A stretch of DNA of 64,000 nt, taken from NCBI RefSeq assembly GCF_030027245.1, contig NZ_JASERT010000001.1:1-64000 (forward strand). The letters are read 5' to 3'. The stretch comes from Asticcacaulis sp. EMRT-3 (lineage in GTDB: Bacteria > Pseudomonadota > Alphaproteobacteria > Caulobacterales > Caulobacteraceae). The notes under the pieces are model-generated. The model was given only the letters and a program-made list of their open reading frames with translations, had not been told where the DNA came from and searched no databases. Position numbers and translations under genes: made by a program. Positions within the stretch are counted from its first letter, which is position 1, and every line of letters begins with the position of its first letter. Positions 45,705-54,695 of this stretch are shown piece by piece.

Positions 45705-45729
45705 CCCAAAAGTGGATCCACTTTTTGGG
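45705..45729. repeat. 18-bp perfect palindrome AAAAGTGGATCCACTTTT
   Basis: Centred on GGATCC at 45708-45725, bounded by CCC and TGGGG. It lies eight bases after the rpoH stop codon. Similar AAAAGTGGAtCCACTTTT palindromes are widespread intergenic elements in alphaproteobacteria; it may protect the rpoH mRNA 3' end. Confidence 0.75.
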
Positions 45730-45737
45730 GAAACGCC

Positions 45738-46763
45738 CTAAGCCGGGGTCGCCTCGCGGTTGGCGGCGATCATCGCCTTTTGCAGCTTTTCAAAGGCGCG
45801 CACCTCGATCTGGCGCACGCGTTCACGCGACACGCCGAAGCGTTCGGCCAGGTCTTCCAGCGTGGTCGGGTTGTCCTGAAGGCGGCGCTGGGTCAGGATT
45901 TCCTTCTCGCGCTCATTCAGTTCGCCCATCGCCGCTTGCAACAGATCCATGCGCTGGTCGTATTCCTGACTGTCGGCCAGGACGGTTTCCTGGCTTTGCT
46001 GCTTGTCATCGACCAGCCAGTCCTGCCATTCCGAATCGCCTTCGGCGGCGCGCAAAGGCGCGTTCAACGACGAATCGGCGGACGACATGCGGCGGTTCAT
46101 ATTGATGACGTCGGTTTCCGAAACGCCCAGCTTGGTGGCGATCTGCTCGACCTGATCATGGCGCAGATCACCTTCTTCGAGGGCCGAGATTTCCGACTTC
46201 ACCTTGCGCAGGTTGAAGAACAGCTTCTTCTGGGCGGCGGTGGTGCCCATTTTCACCAGCGACCACGAGCGCAGCACATATTCCTGGATCGAGGCCTTGA
46301 TCCACCACATGGCGTAGGTGGCCAGGCGGAAGCCCCGGTCGGGATCGAACTTCTTGACCGCCTGCATCAAACCGACATTGCCTTCGGAAATGACCTCGCC
46401 GACCGGCAGGCCATAGCCGCGATAGCCCATAGCGATCTTGGCCACGAGACGCAGGTGCGACGTGACCAGACGGTGCGCGGCTTTCGGATCCTGATGCTCG
46501 GCCCAGCGCTTGGCCAACATGAATTCCTCATCCTTGGCCAGCATCGGGAATTTGCGGATTTCCGACAGATAGCGGTTGAGGCCGCCATCGGGGGTCATGA
46601 CCGGTACCGTGCCTGCATTACCGGTCGTCGCGGTGCCAAAGTTCGAGGAGAGGGCGACGGAGGTGCTCATCGGCAATTCACTTTCGGGGCGGGAATCTTC
46701 AGACGCGGCATCGGTCGAATCGACGGCAGGGTCGGAAGACTCATGAGAGAAGGTGTCGGACAT
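45738..46763 (-). CDS. rpoH: RNA polymerase sigma-32 factor (heat shock)
   Basis: 341 residues. Seen: region 2 LVTSHLRLVAKIAMGYRGYGLPVGEVISEGNVGLMQAVKKFDP-type segment and ATYAMWWIKASIQEY; the RpoH box QKKLFFNLRK that distinguishes sigma-32; and region 4.2 TLEDLAERFGVSRERVRQIE. The N-terminus is about 45 residues longer than usual and rich in Ser/Asp/Glu; MSTSVALSS (residue 32) is an alternative start, but AAGGAA is well placed before the ATG at 46763. It lies downstream of rluD, an order common in Caulobacterales. Confidence 0.95.
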   Translation of the reverse strand: MSDTFSHESSDPAVDSTDAASEDSRPESELPMSTSVALSSNFGTATTGNAGTVPVMTPDGGLNRYLSEIRKFPMLAKDEEFMLAKRWAEHQDPKAAHRLVTSHLRLVAKIAMGYRGYGLPVGEVISEGNVGLMQAVKKFDPDRGFRLATYAMWWIKASIQEYVLRSWSLVKMGTTAAQKKLFFNLRKVKSEISALEEGDLRHDQVEQIATKLGVSETDVINMNRRMSSADSSLNAPLRAAEGDSEWQDWLVDDKQQSQETVLADSQEYDQRMDLLQAAMGELNEREKEILTQRRLQDNPTTLEDLAERFGVSRERVRQIEVRAFEKLQKAMIAANREATPA

Positions 46764-47065
46764 GCAACCGGTTCCTTGTCTGTGAGGGGGAGCACAGAGG
46801 TTTCACAGGCTGTCATGCCCGACAACTGCGCTTTGATTTAGGTACGCGCCTGACGAAAAAAAGACCCCCGGTATGAAATTCGTCGAATTTCAGCGCTAAA
46901 ATACCATGAAGGTGGTCACAGACGCATCACATTGGGGTGAGTGCGCTGCACAATTCGTATATTTTAGTAGCTCAAACACCGCAGAGGTGGCGACGGCCAT
47001 TCTTTTTTAACAAGCATGTCTGTCCTTGCCATATTGTTTTATCACAATATAGAACACATGATGCT
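46764..47065. other. rpoH upstream region
   Basis: About 300 bases, no gene. On the minus strand it holds CCCCAATGT (near 46933), resembling a sigma-32 -10 element, with no clear -35. It also contains a perfect dyad at 46874 and ATATTG...CAATAT (about 47032-47051) just after the rluD stop. Heat-shock autoregulation of rpoH is known in Caulobacter but the promoter here is not certain. Confidence 0.4.
46874..46892. promoter_or_regulatory. Perfect 8-bp inverted repeat TGAAATTC-GTC-GAATTTCA upstream of rpoH
   Basis: Located 111-129 bases before the rpoH start. It may be a regulator site or an mRNA hairpin in the rpoH leader; there is no match to a named operator that I can assert. GAATTTC contains no GANTC site. 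Confidence 0.45.
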
Positions 47066-48082
47066 TCAGACCTCATAAAGATCAGCAAGACCCTCGACCA
47101 GTGCCGCCATATCATCGGGCAGGGGGGCTTTGAAACGCAACTTCTGGCCGGTAACCGGATGCACGAAGCCGAGTAGGGCGGCGTGCAGGGCCTGACGCGA
47201 AAAATCGAGTTCGCTCAGCAGGGCCTGCACATCGCGGTGCGGCGCGCCGGAGCCATAGACCGGATCGCCGAGGCAGGGGCAGCCGAGGTGCGCCATATGG
47301 ACGCGAATCTGGTGGGTGCGCCCCGTCTCCAGGCGGCAGGTCAGCAGGGCGGCCAGCGGGCGCGTATCGCCAAACACCTCATCGACCTGAAAATGCGTGG
47401 TCGCCTCACGGCCACCGCCGCGCAAGACCGCCATCTTCTTGCGGTCATGGTGCGAACGGCCGATCCGGGTGGTGACGGTGCCCGACACATGACGCGGTGC
47501 GCCACGCACGATGGCGCGATATTCACGGTCGATGTCGTGGCGGGCAAACAACTCGCTTAAGGCGCGGTGGGCGATGTCGGTCTTGGCCGCCACCAGAATA
47601 CCGGATGTGTCTTTATCGAGACGGTGAACGATACCGGGGCGCACCACGCCGCCGATGCCGGACAGCGAATCGCCACAATGAAACAGCAGGGCATTGACCA
47701 GTGTGCCGTCGGGCGTGCCGGGGGCCGGGTGGGCGGCCATGCCGGCGGGTTTATTGACCACGATCAGGTGTTCGTCCTCGAACAAAACCTCGATCGGCAA
47801 ATCCTGCGCTTGCGGCGTGGCGCTGACCGGCGCGGGGATGGTCAGTGTATAGAGGCCGGGGCGGGCCTTATGCTTGCCATCGCTGAGGATTTCGCCGTCT
47901 AGGCTCAGGCGGCCTTCGGCGATCAGGGCCTGCAAACGGGCGCGTGACAGATCGGCGAAATGCGTCGCTAAGGCGCGATCAAGCCGTTCGCCTGAGTCAT
48001 CGGTCGTCAGTTCCGCCGTCAGATATTCGCTGTCTTCGGCCAGGCCGTCGTCGACATCATCAGAAAGAGGCGAATCGGACAT
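47066..48082 (-). CDS. rluD: 23S rRNA pseudouridine synthase, RluD family
   Basis: 338 residues. N-terminal S4 RNA-binding domain (residues ~30-90: RLDRALATHFADLSRARLQALIAEG) and catalytic domain with the Asp motif HRLDKDTSGILVAAKT, then RIGRSHHDRKKMAV and ETGRTHQIRVHMAHLGCP. RluD makes pseudouridines 1911, 1915 and 1917 in helix 69 of 23S rRNA; related RluC/RluA proteins cannot be fully excluded. An acidic N-terminal extension (SDDVDDGLAEDSE) precedes S4. Confidence 0.9.
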   Translation of the reverse strand: MSDSPLSDDVDDGLAEDSEYLTAELTTDDSGERLDRALATHFADLSRARLQALIAEGRLSLDGEILSDGKHKARPGLYTLTIPAPVSATPQAQDLPIEVLFEDEHLIVVNKPAGMAAHPAPGTPDGTLVNALLFHCGDSLSGIGGVVRPGIVHRLDKDTSGILVAAKTDIAHRALSELFARHDIDREYRAIVRGAPRHVSGTVTTRIGRSHHDRKKMAVLRGGGREATTHFQVDEVFGDTRPLAALLTCRLETGRTHQIRVHMAHLGCPCLGDPVYGSGAPHRDVQALLSELDFSRQALHAALLGFVHPVTGQKLRFKAPLPDDMAALVEGLADLYEV

Positions 48083-48109
48083 GTATTCTCAAAAAAAAGA
48101 TATGAAGTT

Positions 48110-48152
48110 CTCAAAAAGGAAAACACCGGACGCCAGCGGCATCCGGTGTTTG
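48110..48152 (-). terminator. Rho-independent terminator of exbD
   Basis: On the minus strand AAACACCGGA...TCCGGTGTTT form a stem (loop TGCCGCTGGCG can pair further), followed by TTTCCTTTTT. It lies 25 bases after the exbD stop. Confidence 0.75.
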
Positions 48153-48176
48153 ATCGATCAGTTTATAGCCGTTTAA

Positions 48177-48626
48177 TCAGTCCACGTCTTCGGTAATCAG
48201 GCCCACCTTGACGTAGCCGTTTTGCTGAAGCTTGTTGAGCACCTTCACGAAGTCTTCGTATTCGATGTCCTTGTCGCCACGGATCAGGACACGTTGCTCC
48301 GACAGGGGCGTATTGGGGTCGGTGACGCGCAGAGCGGCGGCCACATCACCGATCAGATTGTTCATAGTGGTCTTTTGCGAGCCAATATAGATGTCTTGCG
48401 GGCCCATGATCGAGATAAAGACCGGATCGTGCTTCTTTTCGTTCGAAGGGGGAGATTGCGCCGGCGGCAGGTCGAGCTTGATCGACACCGTGGCAGCCGG
48501 GATGGTCACCATGAAGATAATCAGCAGAACCAGCATGACGTCAACGAAAGGCGTGACGTTGATGTCCGAATTCTGTTTGACGGTGTATTTACTGTCACCG
48601 CCGCCGCCACCGAGCTTTGCGCCCAT
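48177..48626 (-). CDS. ExbD/TolR-family biopolymer transport protein
   Basis: 149 residues. One membrane segment (residues ~27-48) with the conserved proton-path Asp in NVTPFVDVMLVLLIIFMVT, then a periplasmic domain of ~100 residues (VFISIMGPQDIYI, RGDKDIEYEDFVKVLNKLQ). It would form a proton channel with ExbB to energise TonB. No exbB or tonB is adjacent, so it must work with partners encoded elsewhere, or be a second ExbD. It is transcribed alone after a 242-base gap from folE. Confidence 0.87.
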   Translation of the reverse strand: MGAKLGGGGGDSKYTVKQNSDINVTPFVDVMLVLLIIFMVTIPAATVSIKLDLPPAQSPPSNEKKHDPVFISIMGPQDIYIGSQKTTMNNLIGDVAAALRVTDPNTPLSEQRVLIRGDKDIEYEDFVKVLNKLQQNGYVKVGLITEDVD

Positions 48627-48868
48627 AAAGACTACTCCCTTGATGCATCGTGGGGCGTTTGAGCGCCACGTGCGAATATGTCACATCAGCCCGTATTGCA
48701 GGCGTATCTACGCCTTTTAACGGCCTTTGCGGCGATTTAGACCGACACGCCGACAAATGTAAAGCCCTTGTGTTGTGAAAAGGCGACGCAAGAGGCCCGG
48801 AGAGGAAAATTCCTGCCTCAGCCTCGGTTAGCGTCGCTTTCACATGCCGTTTTCGGGCATTTCAGCCC

Positions 48869-49525
48869 CTATTTTTGCGTCAGGCGCAAGAAGCGTTCCT
48901 GCAAAACCGTATCGGTTTTGAAGACGCCGGTGAATCGCGTCGTGACGGTCGTGACATTCTTATGGTGGACGCCGCGCGTTGACATGCACTGGTGTTCGGC
49001 GTCGATCAGCACGGCCACGCCCAGCGGCGCCAGCGATTCGTCGAGCGCATCGGCGATCTGCTTGGTCATGGTTTCCTGGGTTTGCAGGCGCTTGGCGAAG
49101 ATTTCGACGACGCGGGCGATCTTGGAAATACCGACCACCTTGCTGGTCGGCATATAGGCGACCCAGGCCTTGCCGAGAAACGGCGCCATATGGTGTTCGC
49201 AATGGCTTTCCACGTCGATTTCGCGCAGCATGACCATGTCGTCATAGCCCTGCACGTCCTCAAAGGTGCGCGACAGCTCTTTTTTCGGATCAGCCGTATA
49301 GCCCTGGAACCATTCGCCATAGGCATCGACGACGCGCTTGGGCGTATCGATCAGGCCTTCGCGCATCGGATCGTCGCCGGCCCAGGCCAGCAGCGTGCGC
49401 ACGGCGGCCATAGCCTCTTCGCGCGACGGGCGGTTGGTGAAGGTGGTGACACTTTTGGGCTTCGATGTGCCGAGCAGACCGTTTTCATTCAGGGACGTGG
49501 CTGGGCGGGAGTCCATACTATCCAT
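48869..49525 (-). CDS. folE: GTP cyclohydrolase I
   Basis: 218 residues. Converts GTP to dihydroneopterin triphosphate, the first step of folate synthesis. Seen: [19 protein letters not shown], the zinc/catalytic motif [40 protein letters not shown] core, and the zinc Cys in [10 protein letters not shown]. Start at the first ATG with GGAG upstream; a second ATG lies three codons in. Confidence 0.95.
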   Translation of the reverse strand: MDSMDSRPATSLNENGLLGTSKPKSVTTFTNRPSREEAMAAVRTLLAWAGDDPMREGLIDTPKRVVDAYGEWFQGYTADPKKELSRTFEDVQGYDDMVMLREIDVESHCEHHMAPFLGKAWVAYMPTSKVVGISKIARVVEIFAKRLQTQETMTKQIADALDESLAPLGVAVLIDAEHQCMSTRGVHHKNVTTVTTRFTGVFKTDTVLQERFLRLTQK

Positions 49526-49786
49526 AATACTGTTTCATCTCCTGAGGGCCGAGTAGCGCCGGAACGAGGGTTCCGGAATGACGCGTGGCATCCCTCAAAT
49601 CGTCGGGCCGCAGCAAAAAACCTTTTTGTGTCGCTGTCGTACAGTGAGGACAGCAAAGCCCGGCTAACACGGCCCTTATACTACGTATTCCTGGCGGATT
49701 GGATCAGGAAAAACGTGAATTTACGTGGTGCAAAGGCTATGCCGTGTCTATATGGGAGGATGGCCTCCGATTACAACCGAATTTGC

Positions 49787-49795
49787 TTATCCACA
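49787..49795 (+). promoter_or_regulatory. Consensus DnaA box just before the cysS start
   Basis: TTATCCACA is a perfect DnaA 9-mer ending two bases before the cysS ATG. It may be chance; no second box is adjacent. Confidence 0.35.
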
Positions 49796-49797
49796 TT

Positions 49798-51231
49798 ATG
49801 AAACTGCTGATCCACGATACATTGCGCGGCGAAAAGGTCGCCTTCGAGCCCCGCGATCCCTCGCGCGTCACCCTCTATGTCTGCGGGCCGACCGTTTATA
49901 ACTACGCCCATATCGGCAATGCGCGTCCGGTGGTGGTGTTCGACGTTTTGTTCCGCCTGCTGCGGGAAATCTATGGCGAAGACCATGTGATCTATGCGCG
50001 CAACATCACCGATGTGGACGATAAGATCAACAAAAAGGCGATGGATGAGGGGGTCGATATTTCGGTGATCACCAACCGTTTCGCCGACATCTATAATGCC
50101 GATATGGCCGCGCTGAACGCTCTGCCGCCCACCTATCAGCCGCGCGCCACGGCCCATATGGCCGATATGGTGGCGATGATCGAAGAGCTGATCGCGCGCG
50201 GGGCCGCCTATGTGACGGATGACGGCGAGGTTTTGTTCCGCGTGGCGTCTTACGATGGCGGATCGGGCCGTTATGGCAAGCTGGCCAAACGTTCGCTCGA
50301 TGATATGATCGCCGGGGCGCGCGTCGAGGTGGCCGAAAATAAAGACGCCCCCGCCGATTTCGTGCTGTGGAAGCCGTCAAAACCGGGCGAGCCGGTGTGG
50401 GATGGCCCTAAAAGCTTACCGGGTCGTCCGGGCTGGCATATCGAATGCTCGGCCATGAGCGAGGCGGTGCTGGGCCTGCCGATCGATATTCATGGCGGCG
50501 GGCAGGATCTGATCTTCCCGCACCATACCAATGAGATCGCCCAGTCGTGCGCCGCGCATGGTCACGGCGAACCGGAATCTTACGCGCGCTACTGGATGCA
50601 CAATGGCTTTCTCGACTTCTCCGGCGAGAAGATGTCAAAGAGCCTCGGCAATGTCGTGCTGGTGCATGATCTGATCAAGGACTATCCGGGCGAGGTAATC
50701 CGCTGGGCCTTGCTGAGTGGACATTATCGTTCGCCGCTCAACTGGACGCCGGAACTGCTGGAGCAGAGTCGAGCCACATTGGATAGAATTTATAAAGCAT
50801 GGCAAGCTTGGGATGACATCGCCGTGGAGCCTGACGTCGGGCCATCTTCTAGTATAATTGATGTTCTTTCTGACGATCTCAATACTCCCGCAGCATTGGC
50901 ACAATTCGGTGATTTGGTGCGGTCAATTCACTATAATTTACGAGATGATGAAGCCAATTTTCGCATTGTCGCACCCAAATGGAAAGCCACCATAATAGCA
51001 ACAGCCAGCGTCCTCGGCATCCTCCAGCAAGACCCCGAAACCTGGTTCAAGGGTGGGGCCTCCGATGACCTGGCCACCCAGGTCGATGAGCTGATCGCGC
51101 AGCGTATCAAGGCGCGCGCCGCCAAGGACTGGGCCGAGGCCGACCGCATCCGCGCCGCCCTGACCGCGCTCAATGTCGAGGTGATGGATGGGCCGGAAGG
51201 CGCCACCTGGCGATTGAAGGTGACATCATGA
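49798..51231 (+). CDS. cysS: Cysteinyl-tRNA synthetase
   Basis: 477 residues from MKLLIHDTLRGEKV. Class I synthetase: zinc Cys in YVCGPTVYNYAHIGNARP with the HIGN motif, ECSAMSE and HHTNEIAQS zinc ligands, and KMSKS in GEKMSKSLGNVV. The C-terminal helical region is complete. An internal segment (~50768-51004) is strikingly AT-rich with rare codons (ATA, AGA, TTA, CGA, AGT), yet keeps the family pattern DDLNTPAALAQ. No strong ribosome binding site precedes the ATG. It overlaps the next gene by four bases. Confidence 0.95.
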   Translation: MKLLIHDTLRGEKVAFEPRDPSRVTLYVCGPTVYNYAHIGNARPVVVFDVLFRLLREIYGEDHVIYARNITDVDDKINKKAMDEGVDISVITNRFADIYNADMAALNALPPTYQPRATAHMADMVAMIEELIARGAAYVTDDGEVLFRVASYDGGSGRYGKLAKRSLDDMIAGARVEVAENKDAPADFVLWKPSKPGEPVWDGPKSLPGRPGWHIECSAMSEAVLGLPIDIHGGGQDLIFPHHTNEIAQSCAAHGHGEPESYARYWMHNGFLDFSGEKMSKSLGNVVLVHDLIKDYPGEVIRWALLSGHYRSPLNWTPELLEQSRATLDRIYKAWQAWDDIAVEPDVGPSSSIIDVLSDDLNTPAALAQFGDLVRSIHYNLRDDEANFRIVAPKWKATIIATASVLGILQQDPETWFKGGASDDLATQVDELIAQRIKARAAKDWAEADRIRAALTALNVEVMDGPEGATWRLKVTS

Positions 51232-51788
51232 GCCTCAAGGTAGAACAGCGCGTCGGCATCGCCGCGCCGGTCGATGAGGTCTATGCCATTCTGGCCGACA
51301 TCGAATCCTGGCCGCAGTGGAGCCCGATCCACAAGGCGGCATCGGGTCAGATCGCCTTTGGTGCAGCCGTCCGGCTGGAGGAGAATTATGCGGGCCTCGG
51401 CACCTGGGAGCAGCAGGGCGTGGTGGCGGATTACCAGCCTTTGTCGCATATTCATGTCAGCGTGCCCAAGCGCTTCTATGCCGGTACGCTGATCCGCTAT
51501 TTCGAAATGGACATCTTGTCGGAAACCGGCACCTCCTTTTCGGTGGGGGCGCTGTTTGGCGGCTTTTTGTCGCAGCGCGAAGGCAAGCGTTATCGCAGTT
51601 ATCTGCGCGAAGGTTTTGCGGCCTTTGCCGAGGCGTTGAAAACCAAGGCCGAGGCCGAAACCGCCGCCCATCCTGAACGGGTTAATCCGCATATTCTGGT
51701 GCCTGAACTGCCGCCTCTCCCCAAGCACGAACCGGCCTGGCGGCGCGGCACGAAATTCTGGGGCGGGGTCTGGGGCCATAAAAGGTAA
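51228..51788 (+). CDS. SRPBCC family protein (polyketide cyclase/START-like)
   Basis: 186 residues. The opening VEQRVGIAAPVDEVYAILADIESWPQWSPIHKAASG is typical of the SRPBCC helix-grip fold, with a hydrophobic cavity for a ligand. The C-terminal ~50 residues are basic and Pro-rich. Ligand unknown. Start overlaps the cysS stop (ATGA). Confidence 0.82.
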   Translation: MSLKVEQRVGIAAPVDEVYAILADIESWPQWSPIHKAASGQIAFGAAVRLEENYAGLGTWEQQGVVADYQPLSHIHVSVPKRFYAGTLIRYFEMDILSETGTSFSVGALFGGFLSQREGKRYRSYLREGFAAFAEALKTKAEAETAAHPERVNPHILVPELPPLPKHEPAWRRGTKFWGGVWGHKR

Positions 51789-51797
51789 GGTGGGCTG

Positions 51798-52226
51798 GTG
51801 ATCGACGAACTCTATTCGCGTGAAATCCTGCGCCGCACGACGCAGCTTATGCATGTCGGCCACCTTGATCAGCCGCAGGCTCAGGCCGACCGTGTGGCGA
51901 AGCTGTGCGGCTCCACCATCCATGTCGAACTCAATATGCAGGGCGATGTGGTGACGGATTTCGCCCAACAGGTGCAGGCCTGCGCGCTAGGTCAGGCCAG
52001 TGCCGCCATTCTCAGTCAGCAGGTGGTGGGCGCCAGCGTGGCCGAAATTCAGGCCGGCCGCGATGCCCTGCGCGCCCTGCTGGATGGGCAGCCCGCCGAT
52101 CTGCCCCAGCGATTTGCCGATCTGCACATCCTCGAATCGGTGAAGGATTATCCCGCTCGCCACGCCTCCACCCTGCTCGCCTGGGAGGCCACGCTTGCGG
52201 CGATTGCGTCACACACGCCCACATAA
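51798..52226 (+). CDS. Iron-sulfur cluster assembly scaffold-like protein (NifU/IscU N-terminal family)
   Basis: 142 residues, GTG start. Seen: ELYSREILRRTTQL, Cys in AKLCGSTIHVELNM and QACALGQASAAIL, and LHILESVKDYPARHASTLLAWEA. The third Cys of true IscU/SufU (in the HCS position) is Ala here, so cluster assembly may differ; this variant is common in alphaproteobacteria, where it often precedes yidD. It follows the SRPBCC gene by nine bases. Confidence 0.8.
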   Translation: MIDELYSREILRRTTQLMHVGHLDQPQAQADRVAKLCGSTIHVELNMQGDVVTDFAQQVQACALGQASAAILSQQVVGASVAEIQAGRDALRALLDGQPADLPQRFADLHILESVKDYPARHASTLLAWEATLAAIASHTPT

Positions 52227-52357
52227 AAGTGTCTTTTCGGTTGTTTTTGGCGTGTCAGCCTTGCCATGCCCGATAAAGTGGTATTTCTATAGCGCAGTTT
52301 CGGGGGGAACGATCACACAGCGCAAAGGGGGGTTGACGCTTTTTAGCTTTTTCTTCA

Positions 52358-52603
52358 ATGAAATGCCGCATGACGTCGCTTTATGAACGCTCAGTGCGGG
52401 CAGGCTTGCGGGCTTACAAGCTCACCCTGTCGCCCTATATCGGACAGAGCTGCCGCTTTCGGCCTACCTGCTCGGAATATACGGCCCAGGCGCTGATTGA
52501 TCATGGCCCTTTGCGGGGTTCATGGCTGGGTGTGAAGCGAATCTGCCGTTGCCGTCCCGGTGGCGGCTTTGGTTTCGATCCCGTGCCGCCAAAGCGGGAT
52601 TGA
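52358..52603 (+). CDS. yidD: Membrane protein insertion efficiency factor YidD
   Basis: 81 residues if started at 52358; MTSLYERS at 52370 (77 residues) is equally plausible. Seen: YKLTLSPYIGQSCRFRPTCSEY with the family Cys residues, GSWLGVKRICRCRPGGGFGFDPVP. YidD is a small amphipathic protein that assists YidC. It lies near the scaffold-like gene but not by rnpA/yidC, which are elsewhere. Confidence 0.9.
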   Translation: MKCRMTSLYERSVRAGLRAYKLTLSPYIGQSCRFRPTCSEYTAQALIDHGPLRGSWLGVKRICRCRPGGGFGFDPVPPKRD

Positions 52604-52757
52604 AGTGCGTTTGAGCTGAAAAAACTGAGTAAAAACAAACACGCTCCGGTTGTTATGCGCGCATTTCCAGCATGACCACATGGAATCTTTATAAAAAATA
52701 TTGCGCGATGAAGCCCGCCGTAAGGGCTACAGGTCGCCAGACTGAGAGTTAAGTGAC

Positions 52758-54695
52758 ATGACGATAGACCTCACCTTCCCCGATGGCGCCGTACGCAGCT
52801 TTGATCAGGGAACAACCGGCAGGGCCGTCGCCGAAAGTCTGTCCAAATCGCTGGCCAAGAAGGCCGTCATCATCAGGCTGGACGGTGAGATGCTCGATCT
52901 TGACCGGCCTTTGCTAAAGGGGGGCAAGCTGGAAATCCTGACGCGCGATGCCCCCGAAGTGCTGGAGGTGATCCGTCACGATACGGCCCACATCCTCGCC
53001 GAGGCGGTGCAGGAACTGTTTCCGGGCACGCAGGTGACGATTGGCCCGGCCATCGAGGATGGTTTCTATTACGATTTCGCCCGCGAAGAACCTTTCTCGA
53101 CCGACGATTTCGCCAAAATCGAAGCGAAGATGCGCGACATCGTTGATCGTGACGAAAAGATCGTGCGGGAGGTCTGGGATCGTGACGAGGCAATCCAGCA
53201 CTTTGAATCGATTGGCGAAAAGTACAAGGCCGAGATCATCCGCGACCTGCCGGGCACGGACACCATCACCGTTTATCGTCATGGTGATGCGTGGAAGGAT
53301 CTGTGCCGCGGCCCGCACCTGCCGTCGTCGAAATTCATCGGCAAGGCGTTCAAACTGACCAAGCTGGCCGGTGCCTATTGGCGTGGCGATCACAATAACG
53401 CTCAGTTGCAGCGCATTTACGGCACGGCCTGGACGACTGAAGGCGAGCTGGAAGCCTATATTACGCGCATCGAAGAGGCCGAAAAGCGCGATCACCGCAA
53501 GCTGGGCCGCCAGATGAACCTCTTCCACATGCAGGAAGAGGGCCGGGGCATGGTGTTCTGGCATCCGCACGGCTGGACGCTGTATCGCACGCTCGAAGCC
53601 TATATGCGTCGCCGTCTCGATGCGGCGGGCTATGTCGAGGTCAAGACGCCGCAGGTGCTCGATCGTTCTTTCTGGGAAAAATCAGGGCACTGGGACAAGT
53701 ATCGCCCCAATATGTTCGTCTGCGAAACGGTGGAAGGCGAGGTTCTGTCGCTGAAGCCGATGAACTGCCCCGGCCACGTCCAGATCTTCAAGGTGGGCCT
53801 GCGCTCCTATAAAGAGCTGCCGATGCGCATGGCGGAATTCGGCGCCTGCCATCGCTATGAGCCTTCGGGCGCGCTGCATGGGCTGATGCGCGTGCGCGGC
53901 TTTACGCAGGACGACGCCCATATCTTCTGCCGCGAAGACCAGATTGTCGAGGAAACCGAAAGGTTCATCCGTCTGACACGGATGATCCATAAGGATCTCG
54001 GCATGGAAACGCACCTGATCAATCTGGCAACGCGCCCGGACAACCGCGCCGGTTCCGATGCCTTCTGGGACAAGGCCGAGGGTATGCTGGCCGAGGCAGC
54101 GCGTCTGGCGGGCGTTGAGCCGGTCATTGCCGAGGGTGACGGGGCGTTTTATGCACCCAAGCTCGACTTCATCGTCAAGGACGCCATCGGCCGCGAATGG
54201 ACGTGCGGCACGCTGCAACTCGACTATGTGCTGCCCGAACGGCTGGAGGCCGAATATGTGGCCGAGGACGGTTCGCGCCAGCGACCTGTCATGCTGCACC
54301 GGGCGATCCTGGGCTCATTCGAGCGCTTTATCGGTATTATGATCGAGAATTTCAGCGGCCGCTTCCCGATGTGGCTGGCACCTGTACAGATCGTAGTGGC
54401 GCCCATCACGTCGGACGCGAACCCCTATGCCGAAAAAGTGGTGGCGGCCCTGAAAGCGGCGGGCCTGCGCGTCGAGGCCGATCTGCGCAACGAAAAGATC
54501 AATTACAAGATCCGCGAACATTCGCTGGCCAAGGTGCCGGTGATCGCCGTGGTCGGCCGCAAAGAGGCTGAAACCGGCGAGGTGGCCCTGCGTTTCCTGG
54601 GGTCTGAAGGGCAAACCATCCTGTCCGTGGCCGATGCCGTTTCGCGCCTGAGCGACGAAGCAACGCCGCCCGATCTGAAGCCGGAGATCACATGA
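52758..54695 (+). CDS. thrS: Threonyl-tRNA synthetase
   Basis: 645 residues. Domains: TGS (residues ~1-62), editing domain (~63-225, with [11 protein letters not shown] and a [11 protein letters not shown]ys/His site), class II catalytic core (~245-535: [29 protein letters not shown] with zinc Cys, [23 protein letters not shown]) and anticodon-binding domain (~545-640). ATG is preceded by GAGAG. It overlaps the glycosyltransferase gene by four bases. Confidence 0.96.
   Translation: MTIDLTFPDGAVRSFDQGTTGRAVAESLSKSLAKKAVIIRLDGEMLDLDRPLLKGGKLEILTRDAPEVLEVIRHDTAHILAEAVQELFPGTQVTIGPAIEDGFYYDFAREEPFSTDDFAKIEAKMRDIVDRDEKIVREVWDRDEAIQHFESIGEKYKAEIIRDLPGTDTITVYRHGDAWKDLCRGPHLPSSKFIGKAFKLTKLAGAYWRGDHNNAQLQRIYGTAWTTEGELEAYITRIEEAEKRDHRKLGRQMNLFHMQEEGRGMVFWHPHGWTLYRTLEAYMRRRLDAAGYVEVKTPQVLDRSFWEKSGHWDKYRPNMFVCETVEGEVLSLKPMNCPGHVQIFKVGLRSYKELPMRMAEFGACHRYEPSGALHGLMRVRGFTQDDAHIFCREDQIVEETERFIRLTRMIHKDLGMETHLINLATRPDNRAGSDAFWDKAEGMLAEAARLAGVEPVIAEGDGAFYAPKLDFIVKDAIGREWTCGTLQLDYVLPERLEAEYVAEDGSRQRPVMLHRAILGSFERFIGIMIENFSGRFPMWLAPVQIVVAPITSDANPYAEKVVAALKAAGLRVEADLRNEKINYKIREHSLAKVPVIAVVGRKEAETGEVALRFLGSEGQTILSVADAVSRLSDEATPPDLKPEIT

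Noticed and set aside
45350..45741. Open frames with repeated MHAFDRFNQNANRS-type peptides
   Set aside because: They are translations of the 113-bp palindromic repeats and stop or shift where the repeats end; no ribosome binding site.
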